DNA of 64,000 nucleotides from Novosphingobium sp. SG751A (GTDB lineage Bacteria; Pseudomonadota; Alphaproteobacteria; Sphingomonadales; Sphingomonadaceae). The position numbers and the translations under genes were made by a program. Of this stretch, positions 55,004 through 64,000 are shown one piece after another. Each line of letters begins with the position of its first letter. The stretch's first letter is position 1. The notes beneath the pieces are model-generated. The model worked only from the letters and a program-made list of their open reading frames with translations. It was not told where the DNA came from and did not search any database. The stretch spans positions 1 through 64,000 of the forward strand of contig NZ_JABGCB010000007.1 of assembly GCF_013149295.1 (NCBI RefSeq), read 5' to 3'.

Positions 55004-56379
55004 GGCGGGGGTTACTGACGGCCTGCACGGCGCTGGCGTTAAGCGGATGCGTGATGGGGCCGAATTATCAGGCGCCCAAGCCCGTTTCGGCCAAATTGTC
55101 GCAGGCCGACGGCATGACCGCGCAGGCCCCCCTGCCTCCGCGCTGGTGGCATCTCTATGACGATCCGGTGCTGGATCGGCTCGAAGAACAGGCGCTGAGC
55201 GCCAACACCGAATTGCGCGTGGCGGCGGCATCTCTGGGCCGGGCGCGGGCGATGACCGAGGCGGCCGAGGGCGCCAATGAGCCGGAATTTTCCGTCGAGG
55301 CCGCCGCCCAGCGCGCAAGGCTTTCGGGCGAATCTTATCTGCTCACCGAACCTTTGCCGGTCATGAATCTCGGCTCGGTCGGCGGCGGGGTCAGCTATCA
55401 GTTCGACCTGTTCGGCCGTCTGAAACGGGGGGCCGAGGCCGCGCGGGCCGATGAAGGCGCTGTTGGCGCACTGGCCGATGCGGTCAAGGTGACGCTGGCC
55501 GCCGAAGTGGCCAAGTCCTATGTCGAGGTCTGCGGCGCGCAGGAGATGGAAGCCATCGTCGAGCATTCGGTGGAAGTGCAGGAGCGGCTGGTCGAATTTG
55601 CCGAGCGCCTGCAGGCCGAAGGCCGGGGCAGCGCGATCGAGGTTTCCGCCGCCAAGGCCCGTCTGGCCGATGCGCGGGCCGCGCTGCCGCTCGACAAGAT
55701 CAAGTCGCGCGCGGCGCTCTATCGGCTTGCCTTCCTGATGGGCCGCACGCCCGATGAATATCCGCGCGAGGCCGAAGCCTGCCACCACCTGCCCAAATTG
55801 TCGCAGCCGCTGCCCACCGGCGATGGCGCAGCAATGATCGCGCGCCGCCCCGACATCCGCGCCGCCGAGCGCCAACTCGCCGCCGCCACCGCCCGAATCG
55901 GCGTGGCCACCGCTGAGCTTTATCCGCAAATCGGCATCGGATTGACCGGCGGTACCACAGGCATTCTGGAAGATCTGGGCCAGGCGGCGACCAATCGCTG
56001 GAGCATCGCCGGGCTGATCCACTGGAATTTCCCCAGCGCAGGCCCGCGCGCCAAGGTCCGCGCCGCCAAGGCCGATACCGCCCGCGCGCTGGCCCAGTTC
56101 GACGGCAAAGTACTCAACGCCCTGCGCGAGGTGCAGACCGCGATCTCCACCTATGGCGAGAACCATAACCGCCTCCTTTCCCTGACCGAGGCGCGCGAGG
56201 CCGCCGACCAAACCGCCGACCAGCTCCGCCGGTTGCGCGAGGGCGGCAAGGCCGCGGCGCAGGTGGACATCGGCGGGCGCAACACGGCGCTGCTGGCGGC
56301 GCAGCGCGAGCAGGCGGCCAAGGAAGCGCTGGTGCTGGATCAAATCAATCTGTTCCTGGCGCTTGGTGGTGGGTGGTGA
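55000..56379 (+). CDS. NodT-family outer membrane lipoprotein (efflux channel)
   Basis: 459 aa from the GTG at 55000, which overlaps the HlyD stop (GTGA). Lipobox LSGC at Cys17 and GPNYQAPKP after it, typical of NodT/OprM lipoproteins; DPVLDRLEEQALSANTELRVAAASLGRARA and AAERQLAAATARIGVATAELYPQIGIGLTGG are family blocks. It completes a full aromatic-acid export complex, whereas E. coli AaeAB uses TolC. A module A repeat begins 12 bases past the stop. Confidence 0.92.
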   Translation: MRRGLLTACTALALSGCVMGPNYQAPKPVSAKLSQADGMTAQAPLPPRWWHLYDDPVLDRLEEQALSANTELRVAAASLGRARAMTEAAEGANEPEFSVEAAAQRARLSGESYLLTEPLPVMNLGSVGGGVSYQFDLFGRLKRGAEAARADEGAVGALADAVKVTLAAEVAKSYVEVCGAQEMEAIVEHSVEVQERLVEFAERLQAEGRGSAIEVSAAKARLADARAALPLDKIKSRAALYRLAFLMGRTPDEYPREAEACHHLPKLSQPLPTGDGAAMIARRPDIRAAERQLAAATARIGVATAELYPQIGIGLTGGTTGILEDLGQAATNRWSIAGLIHWNFPSAGPRAKVRAAKADTARALAQFDGKVLNALREVQTAISTYGENHNRLLSLTEAREAADQTADQLRRLREGGKAAAQVDIGGRNTALLAAQREQAAKEALVLDQINLFLALGGGW

Positions 56380-56390
56380 GGTTTTAGAAG

Positions 56391-56489
56391 CGCCTCCGGC
56401 GGGCAAAGGGACTTGTCCCTTTGCAATCCCATTACTGTCGGTGTTGCGCTTCGGTTTCGGCCAAGGTTGATGGGCGCGGTGTTGAAATT
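56391..56489 (+). repeat. 3-prime palindromic repeat, module A with C-like tail, copy 7
   Basis: It opens GCCTCCGGCGGG, then the stem GCAAAGGGAC with GTCCCTTTGC and the tail AATCCCATTACTG. The following 60 bases (GTTGCG, GGTTTCGGCC, GGTTGATGGGCGCGG) resemble the tail of module C, so this copy shows that A and C belong to one family. Confidence 0.8.
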
Positions 56490-56975
56490 TTAAAGCCACT
56501 GCCCCAACGCCGCCCATGCCGGTTGCTTCGCCTCAATCCCCACCGCATGAGCCGGGCTGCTGGACGGCAGGGCGATCAGGGGCACCGGAAAATCATCACC
56601 GAGCTGCCCCCGCCCAATGGCGAAGGCCTTGGCCCCGTTAAACCCCATCGCCCGCAGCGCGGGCAGGCGGGCCGCCGCGCCGCGCAGATCCCGCGCCTCC
56701 ACCTCGCGCAGGTCGGCGTCGAGACTGCCGCGCCTCCGGGCGCTTTCCACCACATCCCACAGGCCGATTCCCGCGCCCAGCAGCGTAGCAAGCCGCGCCT
56801 GATATTCCATTGCCATCAGATCCGCCCCGACCACCGGCGAGAGCAGGCGCCAGAACTGGTTGCGCGGATGGGCATAGTATCGCCCCGCTGCCAGCGAGGC
56901 CTGCCCCGGCAGGCTGCCCAGCAGCAAGAGTCGGGTCCGGTCATCAGCCACCATCGTAAATGCCGCAGAGCGCAT
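56490..56975 (-). CDS. DNA-deoxyinosine glycosylase (UDG superfamily)
   Basis: 161 aa from the ATG at 56975. It matches the hypoxanthine-DNA glycosylase group of the uracil-DNA glycosylase superfamily: LLLLGSLPGQASLAAGRYYAHPRNQFW, then YQARLATLLGAGIGLWDVVESARRRGSLD, FNGAKAFAIG and LPSSSPAHAV. It should remove deaminated adenine from DNA. The start could also be at 56954. It lies alone, convergent with the efflux operon and divergent from mdtA. Confidence 0.88.
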   Translation of the reverse strand: MRSAAFTMVADDRTRLLLLGSLPGQASLAAGRYYAHPRNQFWRLLSPVVGADLMAMEYQARLATLLGAGIGLWDVVESARRRGSLDADLREVEARDLRGAAARLPALRAMGFNGAKAFAIGRGQLGDDFPVPLIALPSSSPAHAVGIEAKQPAWAALGQWL

Positions 56976-57129
56976 CTCGCCTGTTACGTTCTGTTGCAAT
57001 TGACGATACTTTCTTCGTTGTCAGCTTGTGGCAATCTGCCAAATGTAACCGATGGGCAAGCTGTGGATCGCTTGCCGCGTTCTGATGTCCTTTGAAACAC
57101 CGGTCTTGCCGCCGATGGAGTATGCCACC

Positions 57130-58341
57130 ATGTCCGACACCGCGCCCTATTATGAAGACCATCGGCCCCGCCGCAAACCTTGGCTGGCCTATGCGCTGGT
57201 GGTGATCGGACTGGTGGCGGTGGCGCTGATCGGCAAATGGTTTGCAGGCGCCGGGGCGCAAAAGAATGCGCGCTCCGGGCGGCCTGCGGCGGCGGTTTCG
57301 GCCGTGCCGGTGGGCCTTGGCGATATGCCGGTCGAGGTTAACGCCATCGGCACGGTGACGCCCATCGATTCGGCCGCCGTGCGCAGCCAGCTTTCGGGCA
57401 CGGTTTTCGCCATCCTGTTCAAGGAAGGCCAGCAGGTGCGCGAAGGACAGGTCATCGCCCAGATCGACCCGCGCCCCTATCGCCTTTCGCTGGCTCAGGC
57501 CGAGGGGACTCTGGCCAAGGATATGGCGCAGTTGAATTCGGCCAAGCTGGACCTCAAGCGCTATGAGACGCTGGCCTCGCAGGATTCGGTGGCGCGCCAG
57601 ACGCTCGACACCCAGCGCGCGACGGTGGGCCAGTTGGAAGGCACGGTTTCGGCTGACCGCGCCGCCGTGGGGACGGCCAAGCTGAATTTGCAATATACCG
57701 CGGTCAAGGCGCCTTTCTCGGGCCGTATCGGCCTGCGTCAGGTCAGCGTGGGCGCCTATGTCACGCCTTCGGACACGGCGGGCATTGCCACGATCACGCG
57801 CACAGATCCCATCGATGTCGCCTTCACGGTGCCGCAGGGACAATTGAACGCGATTGCCGCCAAGGGTTCCGGTCTGCCCGTCATCGCCTATGATCAGGAC
57901 GGCAAGAGCGAGCTGGCCAAGGGCACATTCTCGACCTTTGACAATCAGATCGACACCACCACCGGCACGGTCAAAGCCAAGGCGCGCTTTGCCAATCCGG
58001 CGGCGGTGAAGGCCCTTTTCCCCAATCAGTTCGTCAATGTGAAGATGCTGGTCGATACGCTGCATCAGGTGCCGGTGGTGCCGGTTTCGGCGCTGCGTCA
58101 CGGCGCGCCGGGCGATTTCGTGTTCGTGGTGCAGCCTGACAAGAAGGTGAAGCTGACCGTGGTCAAGGTCGGCCCCAGCGATGGCAGGAACACCGCCGTT
58201 CTGTCGGGCCTGAGCAAGGGCCAGATGGTTGTGGCCGAGGGCGCGGACGGGCTTGATGATGGCTCGACCGTGCGTCTGGCCGGATCGGGCGGCCCCGGCG
58301 GTGCGGGCGAACACAAGGGCAAGCGCAAGGCAGCCCAATGA
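57130..58341 (+). CDS. mdtA: MdtA-type RND periplasmic adaptor
   Basis: 403 aa from the ATG at 57130 (GGAG upstream). Cytoplasmic N-terminus, membrane anchor ([21 protein letters not shown]), then [34 protein letters not shown] and a helical hairpin; [25 protein letters not shown] is typical of MdtA. A Gly/Lys-rich tail ([17 protein letters not shown]) ends the protein. The stop overlaps the next ATG. It links MdtB/MdtC to an outer membrane factor, possibly the one at 55000 or one beyond the window. Confidence 0.9.
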   Translation: MSDTAPYYEDHRPRRKPWLAYALVVIGLVAVALIGKWFAGAGAQKNARSGRPAAAVSAVPVGLGDMPVEVNAIGTVTPIDSAAVRSQLSGTVFAILFKEGQQVREGQVIAQIDPRPYRLSLAQAEGTLAKDMAQLNSAKLDLKRYETLASQDSVARQTLDTQRATVGQLEGTVSADRAAVGTAKLNLQYTAVKAPFSGRIGLRQVSVGAYVTPSDTAGIATITRTDPIDVAFTVPQGQLNAIAAKGSGLPVIAYDQDGKSELAKGTFSTFDNQIDTTTGTVKAKARFANPAAVKALFPNQFVNVKMLVDTLHQVPVVPVSALRHGAPGDFVFVVQPDKKVKLTVVKVGPSDGRNTAVLSGLSKGQMVVAEGADGLDDGSTVRLAGSGGPGGAGEHKGKRKAAQ

Positions 58342-61300
58342 GCGCGCCCGTGGAAACCGGCCCGGACGCGATTCCGACCGAGAAAGTGATAGGCGGCCCA
58401 TCGCGGCCCTTCATCCTGCGCCCTGTGGCCACCACGCTGATGATGATCGCGCTGCTGCTGGCAGGCTTCATCGCGTGGAAGCAATTGCCGCTCTCGGCGC
58501 TGCCGCAGGTGGATTATCCCACGATACAGGTGCGCACGCTCTATCCCGGCGCCAGCCCCGATGTGATGGCGCTGACCGTCACCAGCCCGCTGGAACGCCA
58601 GTTCGGCCAGATGCCGGGCCTGACGCGCATGACCTCGAATTCCTCGGGCGGGGCCTCGGTCATCACGCTGCAATTCGATCTGGGCATGGCGCTGGACGTG
58701 GCCGAGCAGCAGGTGCAGGCCGCGATCAATGCGGCGAACAGTTTGCTGCCGTCCGATCTGCCCGCGCCCCCGGTCTATGCCAAGGTGAACCCGGCCGACG
58801 CGCCGGTCATCACGCTGGGCGTTTCCTCGAAAACCCGCCCGCTGGGCGAGGTGCAGGGGATTGTCGAGCGGCAGTTTTCGAACAAGATCGCGCAGGTTTC
58901 GGGCGTGGGCCTTGTCTCGCTCTCGGGCGGACAGCGCCCCGCCGTGCGCATCATCGCCAATGTTCAGGCGCTGGCCACGCGGGGGCTGAGCCTCGAAAGC
59001 ATCCGCAGCGCGATTTCCAACGCCAATGTCAACATGGCCAAGGGCAGCTTTGACGGGATCACCAAAAGCTGGACCATCGACGCCAATGACCAGTTGGGCA
59101 GCGCGAAAGATTACGCCAATCTGGTCATCACCTATGCCAATGGCGCGCCGATCCGCCTGTCCGATGTGGCCAGCGTGGAAGCGGGCGTGGAAAACACCCG
59201 CACCGCCAGTTGGATGAACAAGCAGAGCGCCGTCATCATTGACGTTCAGCGCCAGCCCGGCGCCAATGTCATCGCCACGGTCGATGCGATCAAGGCGGCG
59301 CTGCCGGACCTCACCGCGCAATTGCCCGCCGACGTCAAGGTCAACATCCTGACCGACCGCACCGAGGGCATTCGCGCCAGCGTCGAGGATGTGCAATTCG
59401 AACTGGTGCTGGCCGTGGGCCTCGTGGTGCTGGTGATCTTCCTGTTTCTGGGCAGCATCCGCGCAACGATGGTGGCGGCGATTTCGGTGCCTCTGTCCTT
59501 GGTGGGCGCCTTTGCGGCCATGTGGGCGCTGGGCTTTTCGATCAACAATCTCACGCTGATGGCGCTGACCATCGCCAGCGGTTTCGTGGTCGACGATGCC
59601 ATCGTGGTGATCGAGAATATAGCCCGCTATGTCGAGGAAGGGATGAAGCCCTTTGACGCCGCGCTCAAGGGCGCCAGCGAGATTGGCTTTACCATCATCA
59701 GCCTGACCGTCAGCCTGATCGCGGTGCTGATCCCGTTGTTGTTCATGGGCGATGTGGTCGGGCGGCTGTTTCGCGAATTTGCCATCAGCCTTGCCGTTAC
59801 CATTGCCCTGTCCGCGCTGGTGGCGCTCACCGCCGTGCCGATGCTGGCCGCGCGCTGGCTGCGGCCCGAGCATGAGGAGCGCCGCTTTGTCATCGTGGAC
59901 AAGGCGATGCACCAGTTCGACCGCCTCGCCGCCGCCTATGCCCGCGCGCTGGCCTGGGTGATGGAACGTTCGGGCCTGACCATGCTGGTCTTTGCCGGTT
60001 CACTGGTGGTGACGGCGGCGCTATTCTGGGCGATCCCGAAAAACCTGTTTCCGACCCAGGATACCGGGCAAATCCGCGCGACGTTGGTCGCCGCGCAGGA
60101 CATCAGCTTTACCCGCATGGCCCATCTGCAACAGCAGGTGGCGGCCAGGATGCTGGAGGATCCGGGCGTGGAATCGCTCTCCTCCAGCGTGGGCGTCGAT
60201 GGCACGAACACCACCGTCAATCAGGGGCGGATGGTCATCAACCTGAAGCCCATCAGCGCGCGTGAGGGTCAGGAGGCGATCATGACCCGCCTGCGCGAAA
60301 GCGCAGCCGGTGTGCCGGGGGTTCAGCTCTATTTCCAGCCGGTGCAGGATCTGACCATCGACACCGAAACGGGCCTGACGCCCTATCGCTTTGCCCTGCA
60401 TGGCGCGGATCAGGATACGGTCAACACCTGGGGGCAAAAACTGGCACAGGCGCTGAAAAGCGAAAGCTCGCTGCGCGATGTCAATGCGCCCGCGCTGGGG
60501 CAAGGGCGCAGCGTGATCGTGGACGTCAACCGCGATGCGGCGGCACGTCTGGGCCTTTCGGTGCTCAGCGTCGACAATGCGCTCTATGATGCCTTTGGCC
60601 AGCGGATCATCTCGACGATCTATACCCAGTCGAGCCAGAACCGCGTGATCCTCTCGGCCAGCCCGCAGATGCTGTCCGATCCGCAAAGCCTTGGGCAGCT
60701 CTATATCCCGCTGTCCTCGGGCACGCAGGTGCCGCTGGGCACCATCGCCACGATCCGCGAGGGCACCAGCCCGCTGGTTCTGGCGCGCGAGGGGCAATTC
60801 CCCTCGGCCACGATCGGTTTCGATGTGACGCCGGGCGTCTCGCTGGGCCATGCGGTGTCCTCCATCGAACAGGTGGCCAAGGATCTGGGCATGCCATCCT
60901 CTTTGACGATGGATTTTTCCGGCTCGGCCTCGGCCTTCCGCTCGGCGCTTTCGAACGAACTGGTGCTGGTGCTGGCCGCGATCATCACGGTCTATATCGT
61001 GCTGGGCGTGCTGTATGAAAGCTTCATCCATCCCGTCACAATTCTCTCCACCCTGCCCTCGGCGGGCGTGGGGGCTCTGATCGCACTGGCGCTGACCTCT
61101 TATGGGCTGGGGGTGATCGGGATCATCGGCATCGTGCTGCTGATCGGCATTGTGAAGAAAAACGCGATCATGATGATCGACTTTGCCATTGCCGCCATGC
61201 GCGAGGAAGGAATGGAGGCGGGCGAAGCGATCCGCCGCGCCGCCCATCTGCGCTTCCGTCCGATCATGATGACCACCTTTGCCGCGCTGTTTGCCGCCAT

Positions 61301-61490
61301 CCCGATGATCTTCGGTTCGGGCATGGGCCATGAATTGCGCCAGCCTTTGGGCCTGTCCATCGCGGGGGGCCTGATCCTGTCTCAGGTTTTGACGCTGTTC
61401 ACCACGCCGGTCATTTTCCTCGCCTTTGAAAACTGGCGGGCGCGGCGTCAGGCCCGCCGGAGTCGCGCGCAAGGGGAGCAGGCGGCGTGA
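58338..61490 (+). CDS. mdtB: MdtB-type RND multidrug permease
   Basis: 1050 aa, HAE1 branch of RND pumps. Typical segments: [72 protein letters not shown] in membrane segment 4 with the proton-relay Asp pair, and [20 protein letters not shown]. MdtB works with MdtC as a mixed trimer. A GTG overlapping its stop starts the second permease. Confidence 0.92.
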   Translation: MSAPVETGPDAIPTEKVIGGPSRPFILRPVATTLMMIALLLAGFIAWKQLPLSALPQVDYPTIQVRTLYPGASPDVMALTVTSPLERQFGQMPGLTRMTSNSSGGASVITLQFDLGMALDVAEQQVQAAINAANSLLPSDLPAPPVYAKVNPADAPVITLGVSSKTRPLGEVQGIVERQFSNKIAQVSGVGLVSLSGGQRPAVRIIANVQALATRGLSLESIRSAISNANVNMAKGSFDGITKSWTIDANDQLGSAKDYANLVITYANGAPIRLSDVASVEAGVENTRTASWMNKQSAVIIDVQRQPGANVIATVDAIKAALPDLTAQLPADVKVNILTDRTEGIRASVEDVQFELVLAVGLVVLVIFLFLGSIRATMVAAISVPLSLVGAFAAMWALGFSINNLTLMALTIASGFVVDDAIVVIENIARYVEEGMKPFDAALKGASEIGFTIISLTVSLIAVLIPLLFMGDVVGRLFREFAISLAVTIALSALVALTAVPMLAARWLRPEHEERRFVIVDKAMHQFDRLAAAYARALAWVMERSGLTMLVFAGSLVVTAALFWAIPKNLFPTQDTGQIRATLVAAQDISFTRMAHLQQQVAARMLEDPGVESLSSSVGVDGTNTTVNQGRMVINLKPISAREGQEAIMTRLRESAAGVPGVQLYFQPVQDLTIDTETGLTPYRFALHGADQDTVNTWGQKLAQALKSESSLRDVNAPALGQGRSVIVDVNRDAAARLGLSVLSVDNALYDAFGQRIISTIYTQSSQNRVILSASPQMLSDPQSLGQLYIPLSSGTQVPLGTIATIREGTSPLVLAREGQFPSATIGFDVTPGVSLGHAVSSIEQVAKDLGMPSSLTMDFSGSASAFRSALSNELVLVLAAIITVYIVLGVLYESFIHPVTILSTLPSAGVGALIALALTSYGLGVIGIIGIVLLIGIVKKNAIMMIDFAIAAMREEGMEAGEAIRRAAHLRFRPIMMTTFAALFAAIPMIFGSGMGHELRQPLGLSIAGGLILSQVLTLFTTPVIFLAFENWRARRQARRSRAQGEQAA

Positions 61491-64000
61491 ATATCTCCGC
61501 GCCCTTCATCCGCCGTCCGGTCGGCACGATATTGCTCACCATCGGGGTGGCGCTGGCGGGCATTGCAGCGTTTTTCCAGCTTCCCGTCGCGCCCCTGCCC
61601 CGCGTCGATATTCCCACGGTGATGGTGCAGGCCAGCCTGCCCGGCGCCAGCCCATCGACCATGGCCAGCACCGTGGCCAGCCCGCTGGAGCGCCGCCTAG
61701 GCACGATTGCGGGCGTGACCGAGATGACCTCGCGCTCCTCGCTCGGCTCGTCTCAGGTGGTGCTGCAATTCGATCTTTCTCGCAATATTGATGGCGCGGC
61801 ACGCGATGTTCAGGCCGCGATTGCCGCCGCGCGGGCCGATCTGCCCTCAACACTGAAAACCAATCCCACCTATCGCAAGATGAACCCGGCCGATGCGCCG
61901 ATCCTGATCCTTGCCCTGACCAGCCCGACCCGCACGCCCGAGCAGATCTATGATGCGGTGTCGAACATCGTGCAGCAAAAGCTGCTTCAGGTGAACGGGG
62001 TGGGCAATGTCGAGCTGGGCGGCGCGGCTTTGCCCGGCGTGCGGATCGAGATCAACCCGATGCAGCTGGCCCGCGCCGGGATCGGGCTGGAGGATGTGCG
62101 CACCGCCCTGCAATCGGCCAGCGCGAACCGGCCCCGAGGCGTGCTGGAAGGCATCGACATTTCCAAGGGCGGCCTGTCCTGGCAGATTTTCTCCAATGCC
62201 GCCGCATTGAAGGCCAGCGATTTTGCCCCCATGATCATCGCATGGCGCAATGGCGCACCGGTGCGCCTGTCCGACATCGCCCGCGTAGTCGACGGGCCCG
62301 AAGAACTGCACACGATGGGCCTGTTCAACGGCAAGAAGTCGGTGCCCATCATCATCACCCGCCAGCCCGACGCCAATATCGTGCAGACAGTCGATGCCCT
62401 GCGCGCGCAGGTGCCGGGGCTGCAAGCCTTGCTGCCCGCCGACATCAAGCTCAACATCGCCACCGACCGCACGATCACCATCCGCTCCTCGCTGCATGAG
62501 GTGGAGATCGCGCTGCTTGTCTCCACACTGCTGGTGGTGATCGTGGTCAGCGTGTTTCTGCAAAGCTGGCGCGCGACGCTGATCCCGGCGGCGGCGGTGA
62601 TCGTCTCGCTGCTGGGCACGTTGGGGGTGATGTATATGTCGGGCTTTCTGCTCGACAATCTTTCGCTCATGGCGCTGACCGTGGCGACCGGCTTCGTGGT
62701 CGACGATGCCATCGTGGTGGTTGAAAACATCGCCCGCCATGTCGAGGAAGGGATGCCCCCCTTCCCCGCCGCCCTGCGCGGCGCGCGCGAAGTGGGCTTT
62801 ACCGTGCTGTCCATCTCGCTGTCCCTTGTCGCGGTGTTTGTGCCGCTGATCTTCATGGGCGGGGTGATGGGGCGGCTGATGCGCGAATTTGCGCTGACCA
62901 TGACGGCGGCGGTGGGCATCAGCCTGATCGCCAGCCTGACGGTCACGCCGATGCTGGCCAGCCGGGCGCTGGCCGCACCGGGGGTGGAAAAGGACAATGC
63001 CCTGTTCCGCGCCTCGCGGCGGTTTTTCGATGGACTCCATGCGCGTTATGCGCGGCGGCTGGATTGGGCGCTGAACCATCGCGGGCCGGTGCTGCTGCTG
63101 CTGCTGGGCGCGGTGATCCTGAACGTGTTCCTGATCGTGGTCGCGCCCAAGGGATTGCTGCCGCAACAGGATACGGGCGCGATGACCGGCGGCCTGCGCG
63201 TCGATCAATCCATGTCCTTTACCGCCACCGCCGACAAGCTGACGCAGGCGGCCAACATCATCCGCGCCGATCCGGCCGTCGCCACGCTGGTGGCCTTTAC
63301 CGGGGGCGGGCGCGCGGGTTCGGGCTTTATGTTCGTCAATCTGAAACCGCGCGGAGAGCGCCCGCCGATCAACGATGTCATCGCCCGCCTGCGCCCCAAA
63401 CTGGCGCGGGTGCGCGGGGTCAGCGTGTTTCTCAACCCGGTGCAGGATTTGCAGGCGGGGGGGCGACAGACCAGCGCAACCTATCAATATGTCCTCCACG
63501 CCGAGAGCGCCCAGATGCTGCGCGAGGCGGGCGAGAAGCTGGTCAAAGCCCTGAAGGCCCAGCCGCAGGCGATCACCGACGTGGATATTGACCAGCAGGA
63601 CGCGGGCGCCAGCGCCTTTGTCACTGTTGACCGCAACCGCGCGGCCAGCCTCGGCATCACCATGAACACCATCGACCAGACGCTCTATGACGCCTTTGGC
63701 CAGCGGCAGGTCGCCTCGATCTATCAGGGGCTGAACCAGTATCATGTGGTGATGGAGGCCGACCCGACCTATTCGGGCAAGCCGGAAGCGCTGGGCAATC
63801 TCTATCTGCCGGTGGGCGGCACCTTGTCCTCGTCCACCACGGCCACCAACGCCAATGCCTCGCTGGGCAGCAATGCGGCCAAGGGCAGCGCGGTGAGCAG
63901 CGCGGCCACCTCGCAGGTGCCGCTCTCGACCGTGGCGGCATGGTCCAACGCATCAACCGCGGCCAGCGTCAGCCATACCGATGGCGAGCCCTCGGCGACG
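61487..64000 (+). CDS. mdtC: MdtC-type RND multidrug permease (partial, runs off the right edge)
   Basis: 838 codons visible, open to the end of the window; starts at the GTG at 61487, overlapping the mdtB stop (GTGA). Sequence begins [19 protein letters not shown] and has LPLFRASRR-like loops, [13 protein letters not shown] in segment 4 and [22 protein letters not shown], as in MdtC. Near 63821-63913 a stretch of 31 Ser/Ala/Thr/Asn-rich residues interrupts a segment that in other MdtC reads straight from LYLPVGG to [10 protein letters not shown]. The gene's 3-prime end is outside the window. Confidence 0.9.
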   Translation, partial: MNISAPFIRRPVGTILLTIGVALAGIAAFFQLPVAPLPRVDIPTVMVQASLPGASPSTMASTVASPLERRLGTIAGVTEMTSRSSLGSSQVVLQFDLSRNIDGAARDVQAAIAAARADLPSTLKTNPTYRKMNPADAPILILALTSPTRTPEQIYDAVSNIVQQKLLQVNGVGNVELGGAALPGVRIEINPMQLARAGIGLEDVRTALQSASANRPRGVLEGIDISKGGLSWQIFSNAAALKASDFAPMIIAWRNGAPVRLSDIARVVDGPEELHTMGLFNGKKSVPIIITRQPDANIVQTVDALRAQVPGLQALLPADIKLNIATDRTITIRSSLHEVEIALLVSTLLVVIVVSVFLQSWRATLIPAAAVIVSLLGTLGVMYMSGFLLDNLSLMALTVATGFVVDDAIVVVENIARHVEEGMPPFPAALRGAREVGFTVLSISLSLVAVFVPLIFMGGVMGRLMREFALTMTAAVGISLIASLTVTPMLASRALAAPGVEKDNALFRASRRFFDGLHARYARRLDWALNHRGPVLLLLLGAVILNVFLIVVAPKGLLPQQDTGAMTGGLRVDQSMSFTATADKLTQAANIIRADPAVATLVAFTGGGRAGSGFMFVNLKPRGERPPINDVIARLRPKLARVRGVSVFLNPVQDLQAGGRQTSATYQYVLHAESAQMLREAGEKLVKALKAQPQAITDVDIDQQDAGASAFVTVDRNRAASLGITMNTIDQTLYDAFGQRQVASIYQGLNQYHVVMEADPTYSGKPEALGNLYLPVGGTLSSSTTATNANASLGSNAAKGSAVSSAATSQVPLSTVAAWSNASTAASVSHTDGEPSAT

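Overview
The window is high-GC alphaproteobacterial DNA, most likely chromosomal sequence from a sphingomonad; Novosphingobium is my best guess. The basis is protein family resemblance: paired TonB receptors with periplasmic partner enzymes, a TPR-sulfotransferase, a split class Ia ribonucleotide reductase, and many RND pumps. No rRNA, tRNA, CRISPR array or transposase was found.

Region 1 (1-13.4 kb) is an accessory defence island. It opens with a truncated ArdC-type antirestriction gene and about 1 kb of non-coding, relic-like sequence. Then comes a one-direction cluster: an AIPR-family protein with a nuclease-like N-terminus, a single-TRD HsdS, HsdM, a RhuM-family protein, a full HsdS, a small unknown protein, a HEPN-type Abi protein, HsdR and a YgjP-type metallopeptidase. 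From the half-HsdS onward nearly every gene overlaps the next by 1-7 bases. The exception is a 208-base gap before abi that holds a perfect 20-bp inverted repeat, a sigma70-like promoter and a leader hairpin with a T7 run. This could uncouple abi/hsdR expression from hsdM/hsdS expression.

Region 2 (14-29.5 kb) is ordinary chromosome: a soluble chemoreceptor with a duplicated sensor module, two secreted Gly-rich proteins (PRC-barrel-like and OmpA-like), a subtilase divergent from an ECF sigma/anti-sigma pair, a LacI regulator with its probable operator, a cystatin-like protein, a DUF2478 protein, an LLM flavoprotein, TrhO, an ABC-F ATPase, and a cytochrome c plus flavin amine oxidase pair.

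Region 3 (30-44 kb) holds a TonB receptor followed by a TPR-sulfotransferase. The class Ia ribonucleotide reductase genes nrdB and nrdA are separated by a PepSY membrane gene, and each has an NrdR-box-like palindrome. Next are a GlsB-type membrane protein and a TonB receptor coupled to a secreted phosphodiesterase.

Region 4 (43.9-64 kb) is an efflux region. It has a CzcCBA-type heavy-metal RND operon ending in a PII-like protein, an MlaA-like gene, a LysR gene divergent from an AaeXAB-like pump operon with its own outer membrane factor, a deoxyinosine glycosylase, and an MdtABC-type RND operon. The last gene, mdtC, runs off the right edge.

A family of palindromic repeats recurs at seven places outside the island. 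Each copy lies just downstream of a stop codon and in the same orientation as that gene. The loop-closing bases vary in a compensatory way between copies. Three copies sit in a longer composite of about 220-250 bp with two further hairpin modules. This repeat family and the internal regulatory region of the defence operon are the two least ordinary things in the window.
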